Positions 7,737 to 14,931 of a stretch of 25,257 nt of DNA are shown in pieces. The DNA comes from Thiobacillus sp. UBA2186 (GTDB lineage: Bacteria; Pseudomonadota; Gammaproteobacteria; Burkholderiales; Thiobacillaceae). Below the pieces are notes generated by a model. The model saw nothing but the letters and a program-made list of their open reading frames with translations, was not told the DNA's origin and did not search any database. The DNA is taken from assembly GCA_002327405.1 (NCBI GenBank), contig DCVO01000096.1, forward strand, positions 4,034 through 29,290, read 5' to 3'. Numbering within the stretch: the stretch's first letter is position 1; every line of letters starts with the position of its first letter. A program made the translations under genes and the position numbers.

Positions 7737-10132
7737 CGCTTGCCGTTTTCCCAGTTGAAGCCCTTTTCGCGGAACAGGCGCAGGCAGGCATCGACGACGG
7801 CGGCATCGTAGAGGCGGCCGCGGTTGCGTTCGATCTCCTCCAGCGCCGCGTCGGCGCCGAGCGCCGGGCGGTAGGGCCGGTGGGAGGACATCGATTCCAC
7901 CACATCGGCCACGGCCAGGATGCGCGCCTCGAACAGGATGGCATCGCCATTGAGGCGGTTCGGATAGCCCGAGCCGTCCAGGCGCTCGTGATGCTCCAGC
8001 ACCATGCGCGCCACCGGCCAGGGAAATTCGATGGCTTTGACGATGTCGTAGCCGGCCTGAGGATGCTGCTTGACGAGTTCATACTCGGGCGGACTGAGCC
8101 GCCCCGGTTTGCTGAGGATTTCTGCCGGCACGTAGAGCTTGCCCAGGTCGTGGATCAGCCCGCCGAAATGGATGCCCTCGACCTGTTCGGGCGGCAGGTT
8201 CATTTCGCGCGCGATGGCGGTGGCAAGCTGCGACACGCGCCGCTCGTGGCCGGCGGTGTAGGGGTCGCGCGTTTCCACGGTGGCGGCGATGGCTTCGACC
8301 GTGGCTTCGAGGCTCCTGCGCAGGCGCTGTTCGCTTTCGCTGACCAGCTTGCGCGCGCGCAGGTTGACGATGCCGTAGGCGAGATCGTCCGCCATTTCGC
8401 TGAGCAGTCGCACCTCTTCGTTGTCGAAGGCGTTGGGCTCGGTCGCATAGATGTTGAGCGCGCCGAATGCGACACCGTCTTCCTTCAGCGGCAGGCTGAT
8501 GACCGAGGCGTAGCCGCGATCGATGGCCTGCTCGCGCCAGGGTGAAAAGCGCGGATCGCTCTGGATGTTGCGCGTCACTTGCGCCATGCCGCTGCGGATC
8601 GCGCTGCCGGCGGGGCCGCGGCCGCGTTCCCCATCGCCCCAGCTGACGTCGAGCGAATCGAGGTAGCCCTTTTCGAAGCCGGCGTGCGCCACCGGCTTCA
8701 CGCTTTTTTTCGCGTCCTGCTGCGCGTAGCCGATCCAGGCCATGCGGTAGCCGCCGATTTCGGTAATCACGCGGCACATCTCGTCCAGCAGCGCGGATTC
8801 ATCGCTGGCGCGCACCAGCGCCGAGTTTCCGGCCGACAGCGTCGTCAATGCACGGTTGACCTTGGACAGCGCGATCTCGCCGAGTTTTTGCGCAGTGATG
8901 TCCTGCACCGTGCCGACCGAGCGCAGCGGCCTGTCGCCGTCGTAGACGGTCTCGCAGCGTTCGCGCACGTATTTCACGCGGCCGTCCTTCATCAGCAGCC
9001 GGTGCGTCACGTCATAAGGCGCGCGCCTGGCCATGTGCTCGGTGTAGCACTGGTTGACCAGGGCGCGGTCTTCGGGATGAACGGCTGCAAGAAAGGCCTC
9101 ATAAGAGGGACTGAACCGCGCCGGATCGATCTCGAAAATGCGGTAGATTTCATCCGACCATACGAGCCTGCCGGAAATCAGATCGAGCTCCCAGCTGCCG
9201 AGATGGGCGATGAGCTGGGCCTCGGCCAGCAATTCCCTGCCGGATCGGATTTCCTCTTCCGCCTGCCTGCGTTCGCTCATGTCGCGCGAATTGAGCACGA
9301 TGCCGCGCACCGACGGTTCGTGCATCAGATTGCGGCCCAGTGTTTCGTAATGCCGCCAGCTGCCGTCCTTGTGCTTCAGGCGGTGGCGCAGCATATGGGT
9401 GTTGTCGGGTTCGGCCATGGCGCGGGCGAGCCTTTTCATGGCGAGGCCGGTCTCCTCGGGGTGGAGGAAGTCGGTCATGGGGCGCTCCAGCATCTCATCC
9501 GGCGCATAGCCCAGCAGCCGCTGCACGGCGGGACTGACATAGCGCAGGATGCCGTCTGGCGTAAGGATCGACACGAGGTCGGAGGCGTTCTCGGTCAGCA
9601 GGCGGAAGCGGGTCTCGGCCCGCCGCTGCTCGCTGACGTCCTCGATCACATGCACCGCATAAAGCAAATGCCTGTCGGCATCGCGCAGCGCGAAGGCGCG
9701 CGAGATGAAGGTCTCGCCCGAATCGAGCGTGAACTCGTCGACGAGGATTTCGTTCTTGTCCTCGGCGGAAATCTGGCAATGCGGCAACGGTGCGGACAGC
9801 CTGGGAAAGACCTCCCAGTAGGGCCTGCCGAGTATGTCGGCGATGTCGCTGCCCGCCCGCTCGGCATAGGCGCGGTTGGCGCGCACGATGCAGTAATTGG
9901 CGTCGTGCACGAACACCGGGTCGCGGATCGAGTCGAATACCGCCACCCATTCGCGCCGCGACTGCTCGGCCTGCGCATGCTCGCGTTCGTTGTCCTCCAG
10001 CAGGTGCAGCAGCGCGGAACGGCTGCGATCCTGCTCCTGCAACTGGTCCTCGAGCGCTGCGTTGCGCCGCACCAGTTCTTCCGTCAGCCGGACCAGCTTG
10101 GCGATGTCGGATTTATCCCCGGATTTGGCCAT
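7733..10132 (-). CDS. HD-GYP c-di-GMP phosphodiesterase with PAS and GAF sensors
   Basis: 799 residues from ATG 10132. An N-terminal coiled coil (about 8-60) is followed by three PAS domains (about 62-170, 172-290, 298-415), a GAF domain (about 425-595) with conserved-looking YRMAWIGYA and SVISLPLK, and an HD-GYP domain (about 605-790). The latter has H629 (AGHERR), HDLGK (661-665), HHERLDGSGYP (714-724) and ILAVADVVESM, so metal and c-di-GMP binding residues are kept. It should hydrolyse c-di-GMP in response to small-molecule or redox signals sensed by PAS/GAF. No membrane segment: it is cytosolic, possibly bound to the upstream membrane protein, whose stop lies 2 bp before this start. Confidence 0.93.
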   Translation of the reverse strand: MAKSGDKSDIAKLVRLTEELVRRNAALEDQLQEQDRSRSALLHLLEDNEREHAQAEQSRREWVAVFDSIRDPVFVHDANYCIVRANRAYAERAGSDIADILGRPYWEVFPRLSAPLPHCQISAEDKNEILVDEFTLDSGETFISRAFALRDADRHLLYAVHVIEDVSEQRRAETRFRLLTENASDLVSILTPDGILRYVSPAVQRLLGYAPDEMLERPMTDFLHPEETGLAMKRLARAMAEPDNTHMLRHRLKHKDGSWRHYETLGRNLMHEPSVRGIVLNSRDMSERRQAEEEIRSGRELLAEAQLIAHLGSWELDLISGRLVWSDEIYRIFEIDPARFSPSYEAFLAAVHPEDRALVNQCYTEHMARRAPYDVTHRLLMKDGRVKYVRERCETVYDGDRPLRSVGTVQDITAQKLGEIALSKVNRALTTLSAGNSALVRASDESALLDEMCRVITEIGGYRMAWIGYAQQDAKKSVKPVAHAGFEKGYLDSLDVSWGDGERGRGPAGSAIRSGMAQVTRNIQSDPRFSPWREQAIDRGYASVISLPLKEDGVAFGALNIYATEPNAFDNEEVRLLSEMADDLAYGIVNLRARKLVSESEQRLRRSLEATVEAIAATVETRDPYTAGHERRVSQLATAIAREMNLPPEQVEGIHFGGLIHDLGKLYVPAEILSKPGRLSPPEYELVKQHPQAGYDIVKAIEFPWPVARMVLEHHERLDGSGYPNRLNGDAILFEARILAVADVVESMSSHRPYRPALGADAALEEIERNRGRLYDAAVVDACLRLFREKGFNWENGKR

Positions 10133-10134
10133 GA

Positions 10135-10572
10135 TCAGGCAGCAGGCCCCTGCAAGGAGGCCAGGCGGGACTTGAGGCTGGCGTTTTCCTCTTCGAGCTC
10201 TTTCAGCCGCAGTTCGCGCCCCACCACGGCTTTCTGGAAGCGGCGCAGCTCTTCCAGCTGGACTTCGGTGCGGGCGCGGGATTGCGCAAGGTCGACGAAA
10301 ATGCCGCGGGTCAGATAAACCGCGATGACGATCAGGATGGAAATCAACAGCGCCAGCGGCTCGATCAGGCTGTGCAGCCGTTGCGGGTCATCTATGAAGC
10401 CGGCTTCGTGCAGCAGGCTGATGAAACGTCGCGCTGTCATCAACAGGAACACGAGCGAGAACAGCAGCCATGCGCTGGCGCGGCCGGACAGCGGAATCAG
10501 GCGCAGCGCCATGATCGCGGCGCTTACCTGCAACAGAACCGACAGCCAGAGGATTACGGCGACTGTATCCAT
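10135..10572 (-). CDS. Small membrane protein with C-terminal coiled coil
   Basis: 145 residues from ATG 10572, with AAGGGGG 6-12 bp upstream; an 11-codon upstream extension lacks such a site. Three membrane segments (about 1-25, 33-52, 70-95) are followed by a cytosolic coiled coil (about 98-142, RTEVQLEELRRFQKAVVGRELRLKELEEE). I recognise no family. The coiled coil resembles the start of the next protein, the HD-GYP phosphodiesterase, whose first 60 residues are also helical and whose ATG follows the stop by 2 bp. A membrane anchor or sensor partner for the phosphodiesterase is a reasonable inference. Confidence 0.8.
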   Translation of the reverse strand: MDTVAVILWLSVLLQVSAAIMALRLIPLSGRASAWLLFSLVFLLMTARRFISLLHEAGFIDDPQRLHSLIEPLALLISILIVIAVYLTRGIFVDLAQSRARTEVQLEELRRFQKAVVGRELRLKELEEENASLKSRLASLQGPAA

Positions 10573-10816
10573 GACAGACCCCCTTGCGTAAGAGAAGCGC
10601 GGCACTCTGACAGCGGATACAGGAAACAGAAAGCTCGCGCGGCGACTGGCGGCGCCGCTTTAAAATTACGCGCAATTTGTTTTTGTCCGCCATGAGAGCG
10701 TGGCCCATGAGCGCGGCTTCTTCTAAGGTGTATTTTTAGTACAAAACCCATACCAAGCCAAGGCTTTTCGCCCGATTTGGCCTGCGCGTGCGCACACAGG
10801 CACTTTCTGCAACAGC

Positions 10817-11152
10817 TCAGGCAGCTTGCCGTCGCCGGAGGGTGGCTGAAGCGATGCCGCCGAGGATGGCAACGGCGGCGAGGGTCAGCCGCAGCGCGAT
10901 GTCGCTCAAGGCCGCGATCACCGGCATGGAGGGCTGCATCGTGGCCGCGCTGGCCGCCCTATGGCCGGGCCGCATAGCAAATAGCATAACCACGCCCGAG
11001 GCCGGCGCGACGGAAGCCAGGCGCACGGCCGTGAAGCTCGCCGCGCCGATGCCGGTGTCCTTCAACGCCAGGCGGGAGAGCACCGAGTTCGCCGCGAAGG
11101 CGGGCATGGCCGGCGTAGTCAGCAGGAAGACTGGCGCGCGACAGGCTTTCAT
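10817..11152 (-). pseudogene. EamA/DMT transporter with large internal deletion
   Basis: The frame starts at ATG 11152, overlapping the stop of the DUF523 gene (ATGA), and codes 111 residues. Residues 7-46 (FLLTTPAMPAFAANSVLSRL, then ALKDTGIGAASFTAVRLAS) match the first helices of ten-helix EamA transporters. Residues 68-104 (AATMQPSMPVIAAL, LRLTLAAVAILGGIA) match the last two. The roughly 180 residues between are missing, and the usual GGxxxLGE motif near the end is also gone. The frame stays open, but a protein of three or four helices is unlikely to transport anything. Confidence 0.75.
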
Positions 11153-11655
11153 TTTGTATGGCCGCATTCGAGTGCCTGGAGCAGGGCGTCCGCTTCGGCC
11201 AGATGGTTCTCGCTGAAGACGTGCACGCCATTCTGCGCGAGCAGGGTTGCGGTCACGCCCATGTCGTTCAACCGGGTGTTGCTGAAGCTGCCGTCGAAGA
11301 TGAAGCCCGAGCCGCACGAGGGGCTGCCTTCCTTCAGCACGGCGACGCGAACGCCTCGTTCCTGCGCTTTCGCGAGCGCGCGTTGTGCGCCGCCCACCAG
11401 ATGGGCGCTGACGTCGCGTCCGCTGGAGTCGACCGCGCGGCCGATGCCGGCCAGCACTTTTGCGCCGCCCGCGCCGCCCGCGATTTCGGCGCGCGGCCGC
11501 GGCACCGGCAGGCCGCCGGCCACTTCCGGGCACACCGACACCACGCGTCCCTCTTGCAGCCAGCGCTGCATGATGGCGTGGTCGCTGCGCATGTCGCCGC
11601 CGTCGAAGCGCACGGCTTCGCCCAGCAGGCAGGCGCTGACCAGGACCGGTTCCAC
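11149..11655 (-). CDS. DUF523/TudS-type Fe-S protein (possible thiouracil desulfurase)
   Basis: 168 residues from GTG 11655, with GGCGGGG upstream. It is a full-length DUF523 protein: VSACLLGEAVRFDGG, VCPEVAGGLPVPRPR, LKEGSPSCGSGFIFDG. Three Cys (Cys9, Cys42, Cys114) stand where this family binds a [4Fe-4S] cluster; characterised members (TudS) remove sulfur from 2-thiouracil, so a tRNA- or base-thiol salvage role is plausible. Cytosolic. It lies 21 bp behind the PhzF-like gene and overlaps the EamA remnant, as part of a minus-strand run. Confidence 0.88.
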   Translation of the reverse strand: MEPVLVSACLLGEAVRFDGGDMRSDHAIMQRWLQEGRVVSVCPEVAGGLPVPRPRAEIAGGAGGAKVLAGIGRAVDSSGRDVSAHLVGGAQRALAKAQERGVRVAVLKEGSPSCGSGFIFDGSFSNTRLNDMGVTATLLAQNGVHVFSENHLAEADALLQALECGHTK

Positions 11656-11676
11656 GCTATCCCCGCCTCGCGCGCG

Positions 11677-12558
11677 TCACAGCAGCTTGCCCTTGACCGC
11701 CGGGATCACGTAGCCGCCCACGCCGACTTCGCGCGCGTCCGCCTTCTTGCGCGCGCGCAGCAGCACCAGCGAAGGGCGGCGCACTTCGTGGCCCTGCTCG
11801 ATGCGCAGCGACAGCTTGTCGCCGAACAGGCCGTGTTCCAGCAGGTAATGGCCGAGGAAGGCCGCGCCGTTGCCGGTGGCCGGGTCCTCGCGCACGCCGT
11901 GCGCCTCGAAGAAAAAGCGCACGCACAGGTCGTTGCGGTCATCGAGCGTCTCGCGGCAAAACAGATACACCAGCGAGGGAAAGCCCCGCGCCGAGAGCGG
12001 CGCGTGCGCATCGAGGTCCAGCCGGCTGCGTTTCAGCGCGTCCAGATTCTTGATCGGCACGATCAGGGTCGAGATGCCTGCAGTCAGCATCTGCACCGGG
12101 CTGGCCTCGTCGATGTCCTCCGGCGCAATGCCGAGCGATGCCGCAATGGCGCTGCGCTCGCATGTCGGGCCGGGCTCGGCCGGCGGGGCGAGGAACCACA
12201 CCGCCTCCTTGCCGTCCTTTTCGCGCTCGAAGCTCACCGGAATCTGCCCCACGGCCAGGTTGAGCTTTATCTCGCTTGAAGCAGCGAGCGCGAGGTGGCG
12301 GCGTATCACCCAGGCCGTGCCCAGGATGGGATGGCCGGCGAAGGCCAGCTCGCGCGCCGGCGTGAAGAGGCGCACGCGCCAGCCGCCGTCGTCCTCGGGC
12401 GCGCGCATCACGAAAGTGGTTTCCGAGTAGTTCGTCTCGGCGGCGATGCGCTGCATGGTCTCGGTCGACAGGTCGTCGGCATCGGTCACCACGGCGAGCT
12501 GGTTGCCCGCATAGGCCTGCTCGGCGAAAACATCGACGATGTGGAAGGGATGGCTCAT
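11677..12558 (-). CDS. PhzF family isomerase/epimerase-like protein
   Basis: 293 residues from ATG 12558 (MSHPFHIVDVFAEQAYAGNQ). The PhzF fold markers are present: AGNQLAVV, NYSETTFV with the catalytic-type Glu46, LAFAGHPILGTAWV, and DPATGNGAAFLGHYL. The two halves repeat the same fold, as in diaminopimelate epimerase relatives. No phenazine genes are nearby, so the substrate is unknown; only an isomerase-like function can be claimed. An upstream TTG (12594) was rejected because it extends beyond the conserved start. It follows the GST gene by 42 bp on the same strand. Confidence 0.88.
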   Translation of the reverse strand: MSHPFHIVDVFAEQAYAGNQLAVVTDADDLSTETMQRIAAETNYSETTFVMRAPEDDGGWRVRLFTPARELAFAGHPILGTAWVIRRHLALAASSEIKLNLAVGQIPVSFEREKDGKEAVWFLAPPAEPGPTCERSAIAASLGIAPEDIDEASPVQMLTAGISTLIVPIKNLDALKRSRLDLDAHAPLSARGFPSLVYLFCRETLDDRNDLCVRFFFEAHGVREDPATGNGAAFLGHYLLEHGLFGDKLSLRIEQGHEVRRPSLVLLRARKKADAREVGVGGYVIPAVKGKLL

Positions 12559-12600
12559 GGTATTTGCTTGGTTATGCGACCGTAGCTGGTTCAATGCGGC

Positions 12601-13203
12601 TCAGATGCCCGGCATGCCGACGAAGCGGTCGAGCGACTTGATGCGCGCGATCCACTGCTGCACGCCCGCATAGGGCGAGACCTCGACCATGCCCTCATAG
12701 GCCAGCGCAACGTAGGGGAAGCAGGCGACATCGGCGATGGTCGGCCCGTTGCCGGCGAGCCAGGACTCGGATGCAAGGCGCGATTCCAGCACTTCGAGCG
12801 CACGCGCGCCGATTTGCCGGGCGGCCTCGAGGTCGCCCGGCAGGCCGAATTTGACGATGGCCCGCGCGCGGAACAATCCGCTCAGGATTTCGTTCTGGGC
12901 CAGCTCCAGCCACTGCATGACTTCGCCCAGGCGCGCCGGGTCGCGCGGCAGCCAGCTGAAGGTTTCGTCGTAGCGCGCCGCCAGGTAGCACAGGATCGCC
13001 GTCGAGCCCCACAGCGTTGTGTCGCCGTCCACCAGCGTGGGAACCTGCCCGCGCGGGTTGAGCTGCAGATAACCGCTGTCCACGACGTTCTTGCCGTCCT
13101 GCATCGCAACCGGGACGCGCTCGTAGGGCATGTTCAGGAACGACAGCAACAGCCGCGCCTTGTAGCAGTTTCCCGAGGCTTCGCGGTCGTAGAGTTTGAG
13201 CAT
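12601..13203 (-). CDS. Glutathione S-transferase family protein
   Basis: 200 residues from ATG 13203, with GGGAG 7 bp upstream. The thioredoxin-like half (1-80) contains LYDREASGNCYKARLLLSF, the cis-Pro loop RGQVPTLVDGD and the glutathione-binding STAILCYLA. The helical half (90-200) contains the N-capping-type motif PTIADVACFPYVALA. The Ser/Cys region SGNCYKA suggests a bacterial GST of the YfcG or beta-like type; the substrate cannot be read from sequence. Cytosolic. It heads a run with the PhzF-like and TudS-like genes, perhaps a loose detoxification set. Confidence 0.92.
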   Translation of the reverse strand: MLKLYDREASGNCYKARLLLSFLNMPYERVPVAMQDGKNVVDSGYLQLNPRGQVPTLVDGDTTLWGSTAILCYLAARYDETFSWLPRDPARLGEVMQWLELAQNEILSGLFRARAIVKFGLPGDLEAARQIGARALEVLESRLASESWLAGNGPTIADVACFPYVALAYEGMVEVSPYAGVQQWIARIKSLDRFVGMPGI

Positions 13204-13255
13204 GTTGGGCTCCCGATCGTCCAATGCGTAGCGTAGTTTGTTTGCGGCGATTCGC

Positions 13256-13726
13256 CTATTCGGCTGTGATGTCGGCGAAGCTGGCGCCCGTCAGCGCCCT
13301 CAGATCCTGCGGACTCAGTTCGATTTCCAGCCCGCGGCGCCCGGCGCTCACGAAAATCGTCGCGAAATCCGCCGCCGAGGCATCGATGAAAGTCCTGAGG
13401 CGCTTCTTTTGCCCGAGCGGACTGACCCCGCCCAGCACATAGCCGGTGGCGCGCTCCACGTCGGCGGGCGCGGCCATGGCCGCCTTCTTGGCGCCTGCGG
13501 CCTTGGCGATCTGCTTCATGCCCAGCATCGCCGATACCGGCACCACGCCCACCGCCAGCTCGCGTCCGTCCAGGCTCACCACCAGGGTCTTGAACACCCG
13601 CGCCGCGGCGATGCCCAGCTTCTCGGCGGCCTCCAGGCCGTAAGACACGCTGGCCGGGTCGTGCGCGTATTCGTGCACGGTGTGGGCGACCTTGGCTTTC
13701 TTGGCGACGTTGATGCCGGGGGTCAT
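13256..13726 (-). CDS. ybaK: Cys-tRNA(Pro) deacylase YbaK
   Basis: 156 residues from ATG 13726. It matches the YbaK/EbsC family along its whole length: HEYAHDPASVSYGLEAAEKLG, VFKTLVVSLDG with the invariant Lys46, AVGVVPVSAMLGMKQIAKAAGAKKA, and the GYVLGGVSPLGQKKRLRTFID signature. The enzyme clears Cys-tRNA(Pro) made by error-prone prolyl-tRNA synthetase; it acts in the cytosol. The Shine-Dalgarno site is weak. It stands 52 bp ahead of the GST gene on the same strand and marks the border between core genes and the accessory region above 13742. Confidence 0.93.
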   Translation of the reverse strand: MTPGINVAKKAKVAHTVHEYAHDPASVSYGLEAAEKLGIAAARVFKTLVVSLDGRELAVGVVPVSAMLGMKQIAKAAGAKKAAMAAPADVERATGYVLGGVSPLGQKKRLRTFIDASAADFATIFVSAGRRGLEIELSPQDLRALTGASFADITAE

Positions 13727-13741
13727 GCTGATATTCGGCGG

Positions 13742-13918
13742 TTATCGATTCAGGCCGATTTTACAGGCTGAGGCCGGCATCGCCCCGATCTCCGCAGCCT
13801 GGAGTCCTAAAAGCGGGAGCCGGGCGTCGAACGCATCATCCTTCGCCCACCACATCCTGGGTGAAATCTCGTCAAACCAGAAATGGATGACGTCGGCATG
13901 GGCGAATTCGGTGTTCAT
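13742..13918 (-). pseudogene. DUF924 family fragment (N-terminal part only)
   Basis: From ATG 13918 the frame reads MNTEFAHADVIHFWFDEISP, then RMWWAKDDAFDARL, which is the N-terminus of DUF924 proteins (I/LxFWF...WF.KD..FD). After about 34 residues the similarity stops, and 24 unrelated residues lead to a stop codon; the family is normally about 180-200 residues. It ends 15 bp upstream of ybaK. It is a truncated leftover at the edge of the accessory region. Confidence 0.6.
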
Positions 13919-13952
13919 CCGCAGTGCGGAACCCACGTTGCAAGACGGGAGC

Positions 13953-14270
13953 TTATTGGATTCTCTCGAACTCGCCAGCGGCGAACATGGGGACTGCCCT
14001 CTGACGTTCAAGTTTAGGGACGCGTCGCTTGCGGCGCGCCCCGCGGATCGCCTTGTTGGGCGACAGGTTCGCGCCGCACCAAGGACAATGCTTGATTTCA
14101 GTGTACGACGAGCCGCCATCGTGGATGCGGATGCCGTAGGTCCCTTCGGCGGCCGAGTAGAAAACCATGTTGTCAGGACAGACGGCAGGATCAGGATGTT
14201 GTTCACAGCGGTAGTCAGCCCAATATCGCATGGATTCGCAGCAATGCCCCTTTGTACACTCGGGACTCAT
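13953..14270 (-). CDS. DUF6980-like small Cys-rich protein
   Basis: 105 residues from ATG 14270, which overlaps the stop of the DUF6429 gene (ATGA). The core CCESMRYWADYRCEQHPDP, CPDNMVFY, YGIRIHDGGSSY and IKHCPWCGANL matches the family now called DUF6980. It is a small, probably zinc-binding domain (C10/C11, C22, C31, CPWC), with no known function. Family similarity ends at about residue 70. The remaining tail (SPNKAIRGARRKRR...) is translated from an attC-like palindrome at 13999-14061, which suggests that the frame runs into a recombination site. Confidence 0.75.
   Translation of the reverse strand: MSPECTKGHCCESMRYWADYRCEQHPDPAVCPDNMVFYSAAEGTYGIRIHDGGSSYTEIKHCPWCGANLSPNKAIRGARRKRRVPKLERQRAVPMFAAGEFERIQ
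13999..14061 (-). other. attC-like recombination site (degenerate)
   Basis: On the minus strand it starts with GCCCAAC (14061-14055), a perfect RYYYAAC core. An imperfect stem follows (14042-14031 with 14028-14017, 10 of 12 bases paired), and it ends in GAACGTCAGAG, a GTTRRRY core with changes (GTCAGAG). The length, 63 bp, is usual for attC sites. It lies at the end of the DUF6429-DUF6980 unit, where a cassette attC should be. Confidence 0.5.
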
Positions 14271-14500
14271 TTGTCCGGTTCCCCAAACAGCACGTTGAGT
14301 AGACGCTCAGACTCACGAAGACCCTCTCCAGTAAACGTAACGGCCTTTGCCTTGCCTACTGGATCCGATATGTAGCCCTTTTCATGGAGCCGCGCCATCG
14401 CGTCCCAATCAAAAGATTTCCATGCTCTGATGCCGTCGTGGAGTCCGAGGTACAGGAGCGCCAAAACGGCTTCATCAATGCGGTCAGAGTTGAATTTCAC
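14267..14500 (-). CDS. DUF6429 family protein
   Basis: 77 residues from GTG 14500, chosen because AGGAG stands 7 bp upstream. The sequence RIDEAVLALLYLGLHDG, AWKSFDWDAMARLHEKGYIS, DPVGKAKAVTFTGEGL matches the small DUF6429 family over its whole length. It looks like a winged-helix-type helical protein, but the function is unknown. A GTTGGGC core (14522-14516) stands 15 bp before the GTG start, as expected at the beginning of an integron cassette. It is coupled to the DUF6980 gene by ATGA, so the two form one unit. Confidence 0.8.
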   Translation of the reverse strand: MKFNSDRIDEAVLALLYLGLHDGIRAWKSFDWDAMARLHEKGYISDPVGKAKAVTFTGEGLRESERLLNVLFGEPDK

Positions 14501-14515
14501 GGTGTTTCTCCTGAC

Positions 14516-14522
14516 GCCCAAC
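14516..14522 (-). other. GTTGGGC core at the start of the DUF6429-DUF6980 unit
   Basis: A perfect GTTRRRY core on the minus strand, where an inserted cassette would begin (G^TTGGGC). It matches the GCCCAAC core at 14055-14061 on the far side of the unit. A 7-bp site alone is weak; its placement on both sides gives it weight. Confidence 0.45.
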
Positions 14523-14526
14523 GAGT

Positions 14527-14838
14527 CTGTAGAAAAACTCCTCGAAGCGGGCGGCTCAGCAGGATGGCCGGGTCGTAGGCGGGTGCGCCGGTCTCATCGT
14601 TGTTGAAGCGCGCATCGAACGCGGACAGGTTCAGTTCGTGATCGACGATGTGGCTGAGGGTGTATTCGAAAGTGCCGGGGAGGATTTGGCGGGAGAAGGA
14701 GATCGGAAGAAACTTGGCTTGGTCGTAGTTGTAGCCCTTGTATCGCGCCATCCAATCCTCCTCATTTCCGGTAAGGTGTTGCAACATTTATAGCAGCGCA
14801 GACCCTTTGATTCCAGGGGGCGGAGGGTTTTTCTACAG
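14527..14838 (-). mobile_element. Internally deleted IS1182-like element (312 bp)
   Basis: Both ends carry CTGTAGAAAAAC as inverted repeats (14527-14538 and 14838-14827), followed by similar C/T-rich bases. Inside, from ATG 14751 with GGAGG upstream, about 62 residues match the N-terminus of IS1182-family transposases (MARYKGYNYDQAKFLPISF, RQILPGTFEYTLSHIVDHEL, FDARFNNDETGAPAYDPAILL). The homology then stops directly before the other terminal repeat, and the frame runs on to 14497. All catalytic parts are gone, so the element could move only with help from a full copy. No target duplication is visible. Confidence 0.75.
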
Positions 14839-14914
14839 CTTCAACGTTCTGCATAACCGGCGGCATAAAGCAGAGCGACGAAGGAGCGTCGCTTTTTGCC
14901 GTCCGAGTTGATGC
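14838..14914 (-). other. attC-like palindrome behind the nitroreductase gene
   Basis: On the minus strand GCATCAAC (14914-14907) and GTTGAAGC (14845-14838) pair at 7 of 8 bases, 77 bp end to end, with an inner stem CGGCA/TGCCG and a central 7-bp hairpin. The order and size are like an attC site, but the first core does not fully fit RYYYAAC. It stands 17 bp behind the nitroreductase stop, and its far end touches the IS1182-like element. Confidence 0.35.
14873..14897 (+). terminator. Terminator-like hairpin on the plus strand
   Basis: AGCGACG (14874-14880) pairs with CGTCGCT (14887-14893) around AAGGAG and runs into TTTTT. No plus-strand gene precedes it, so it may instead be the centre of the attC-like palindrome, or it may block antisense transcription into the nitroreductase gene. 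Confidence 0.45.
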
Positions 14915-14931
14915 TGTTGTGGGGTCGCTTT

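Noticed and set aside
10573..10816. Small gene or RNA between the membrane protein and the EamA remnant
   Set aside because: No frame with a ribosome site and no strong hairpin with T-run; the stretch probably only contains the promoter of the minus-strand signalling genes. A short AAGGTGTATTTTTAG resembles the nitroreductase half-site but is not palindromic.
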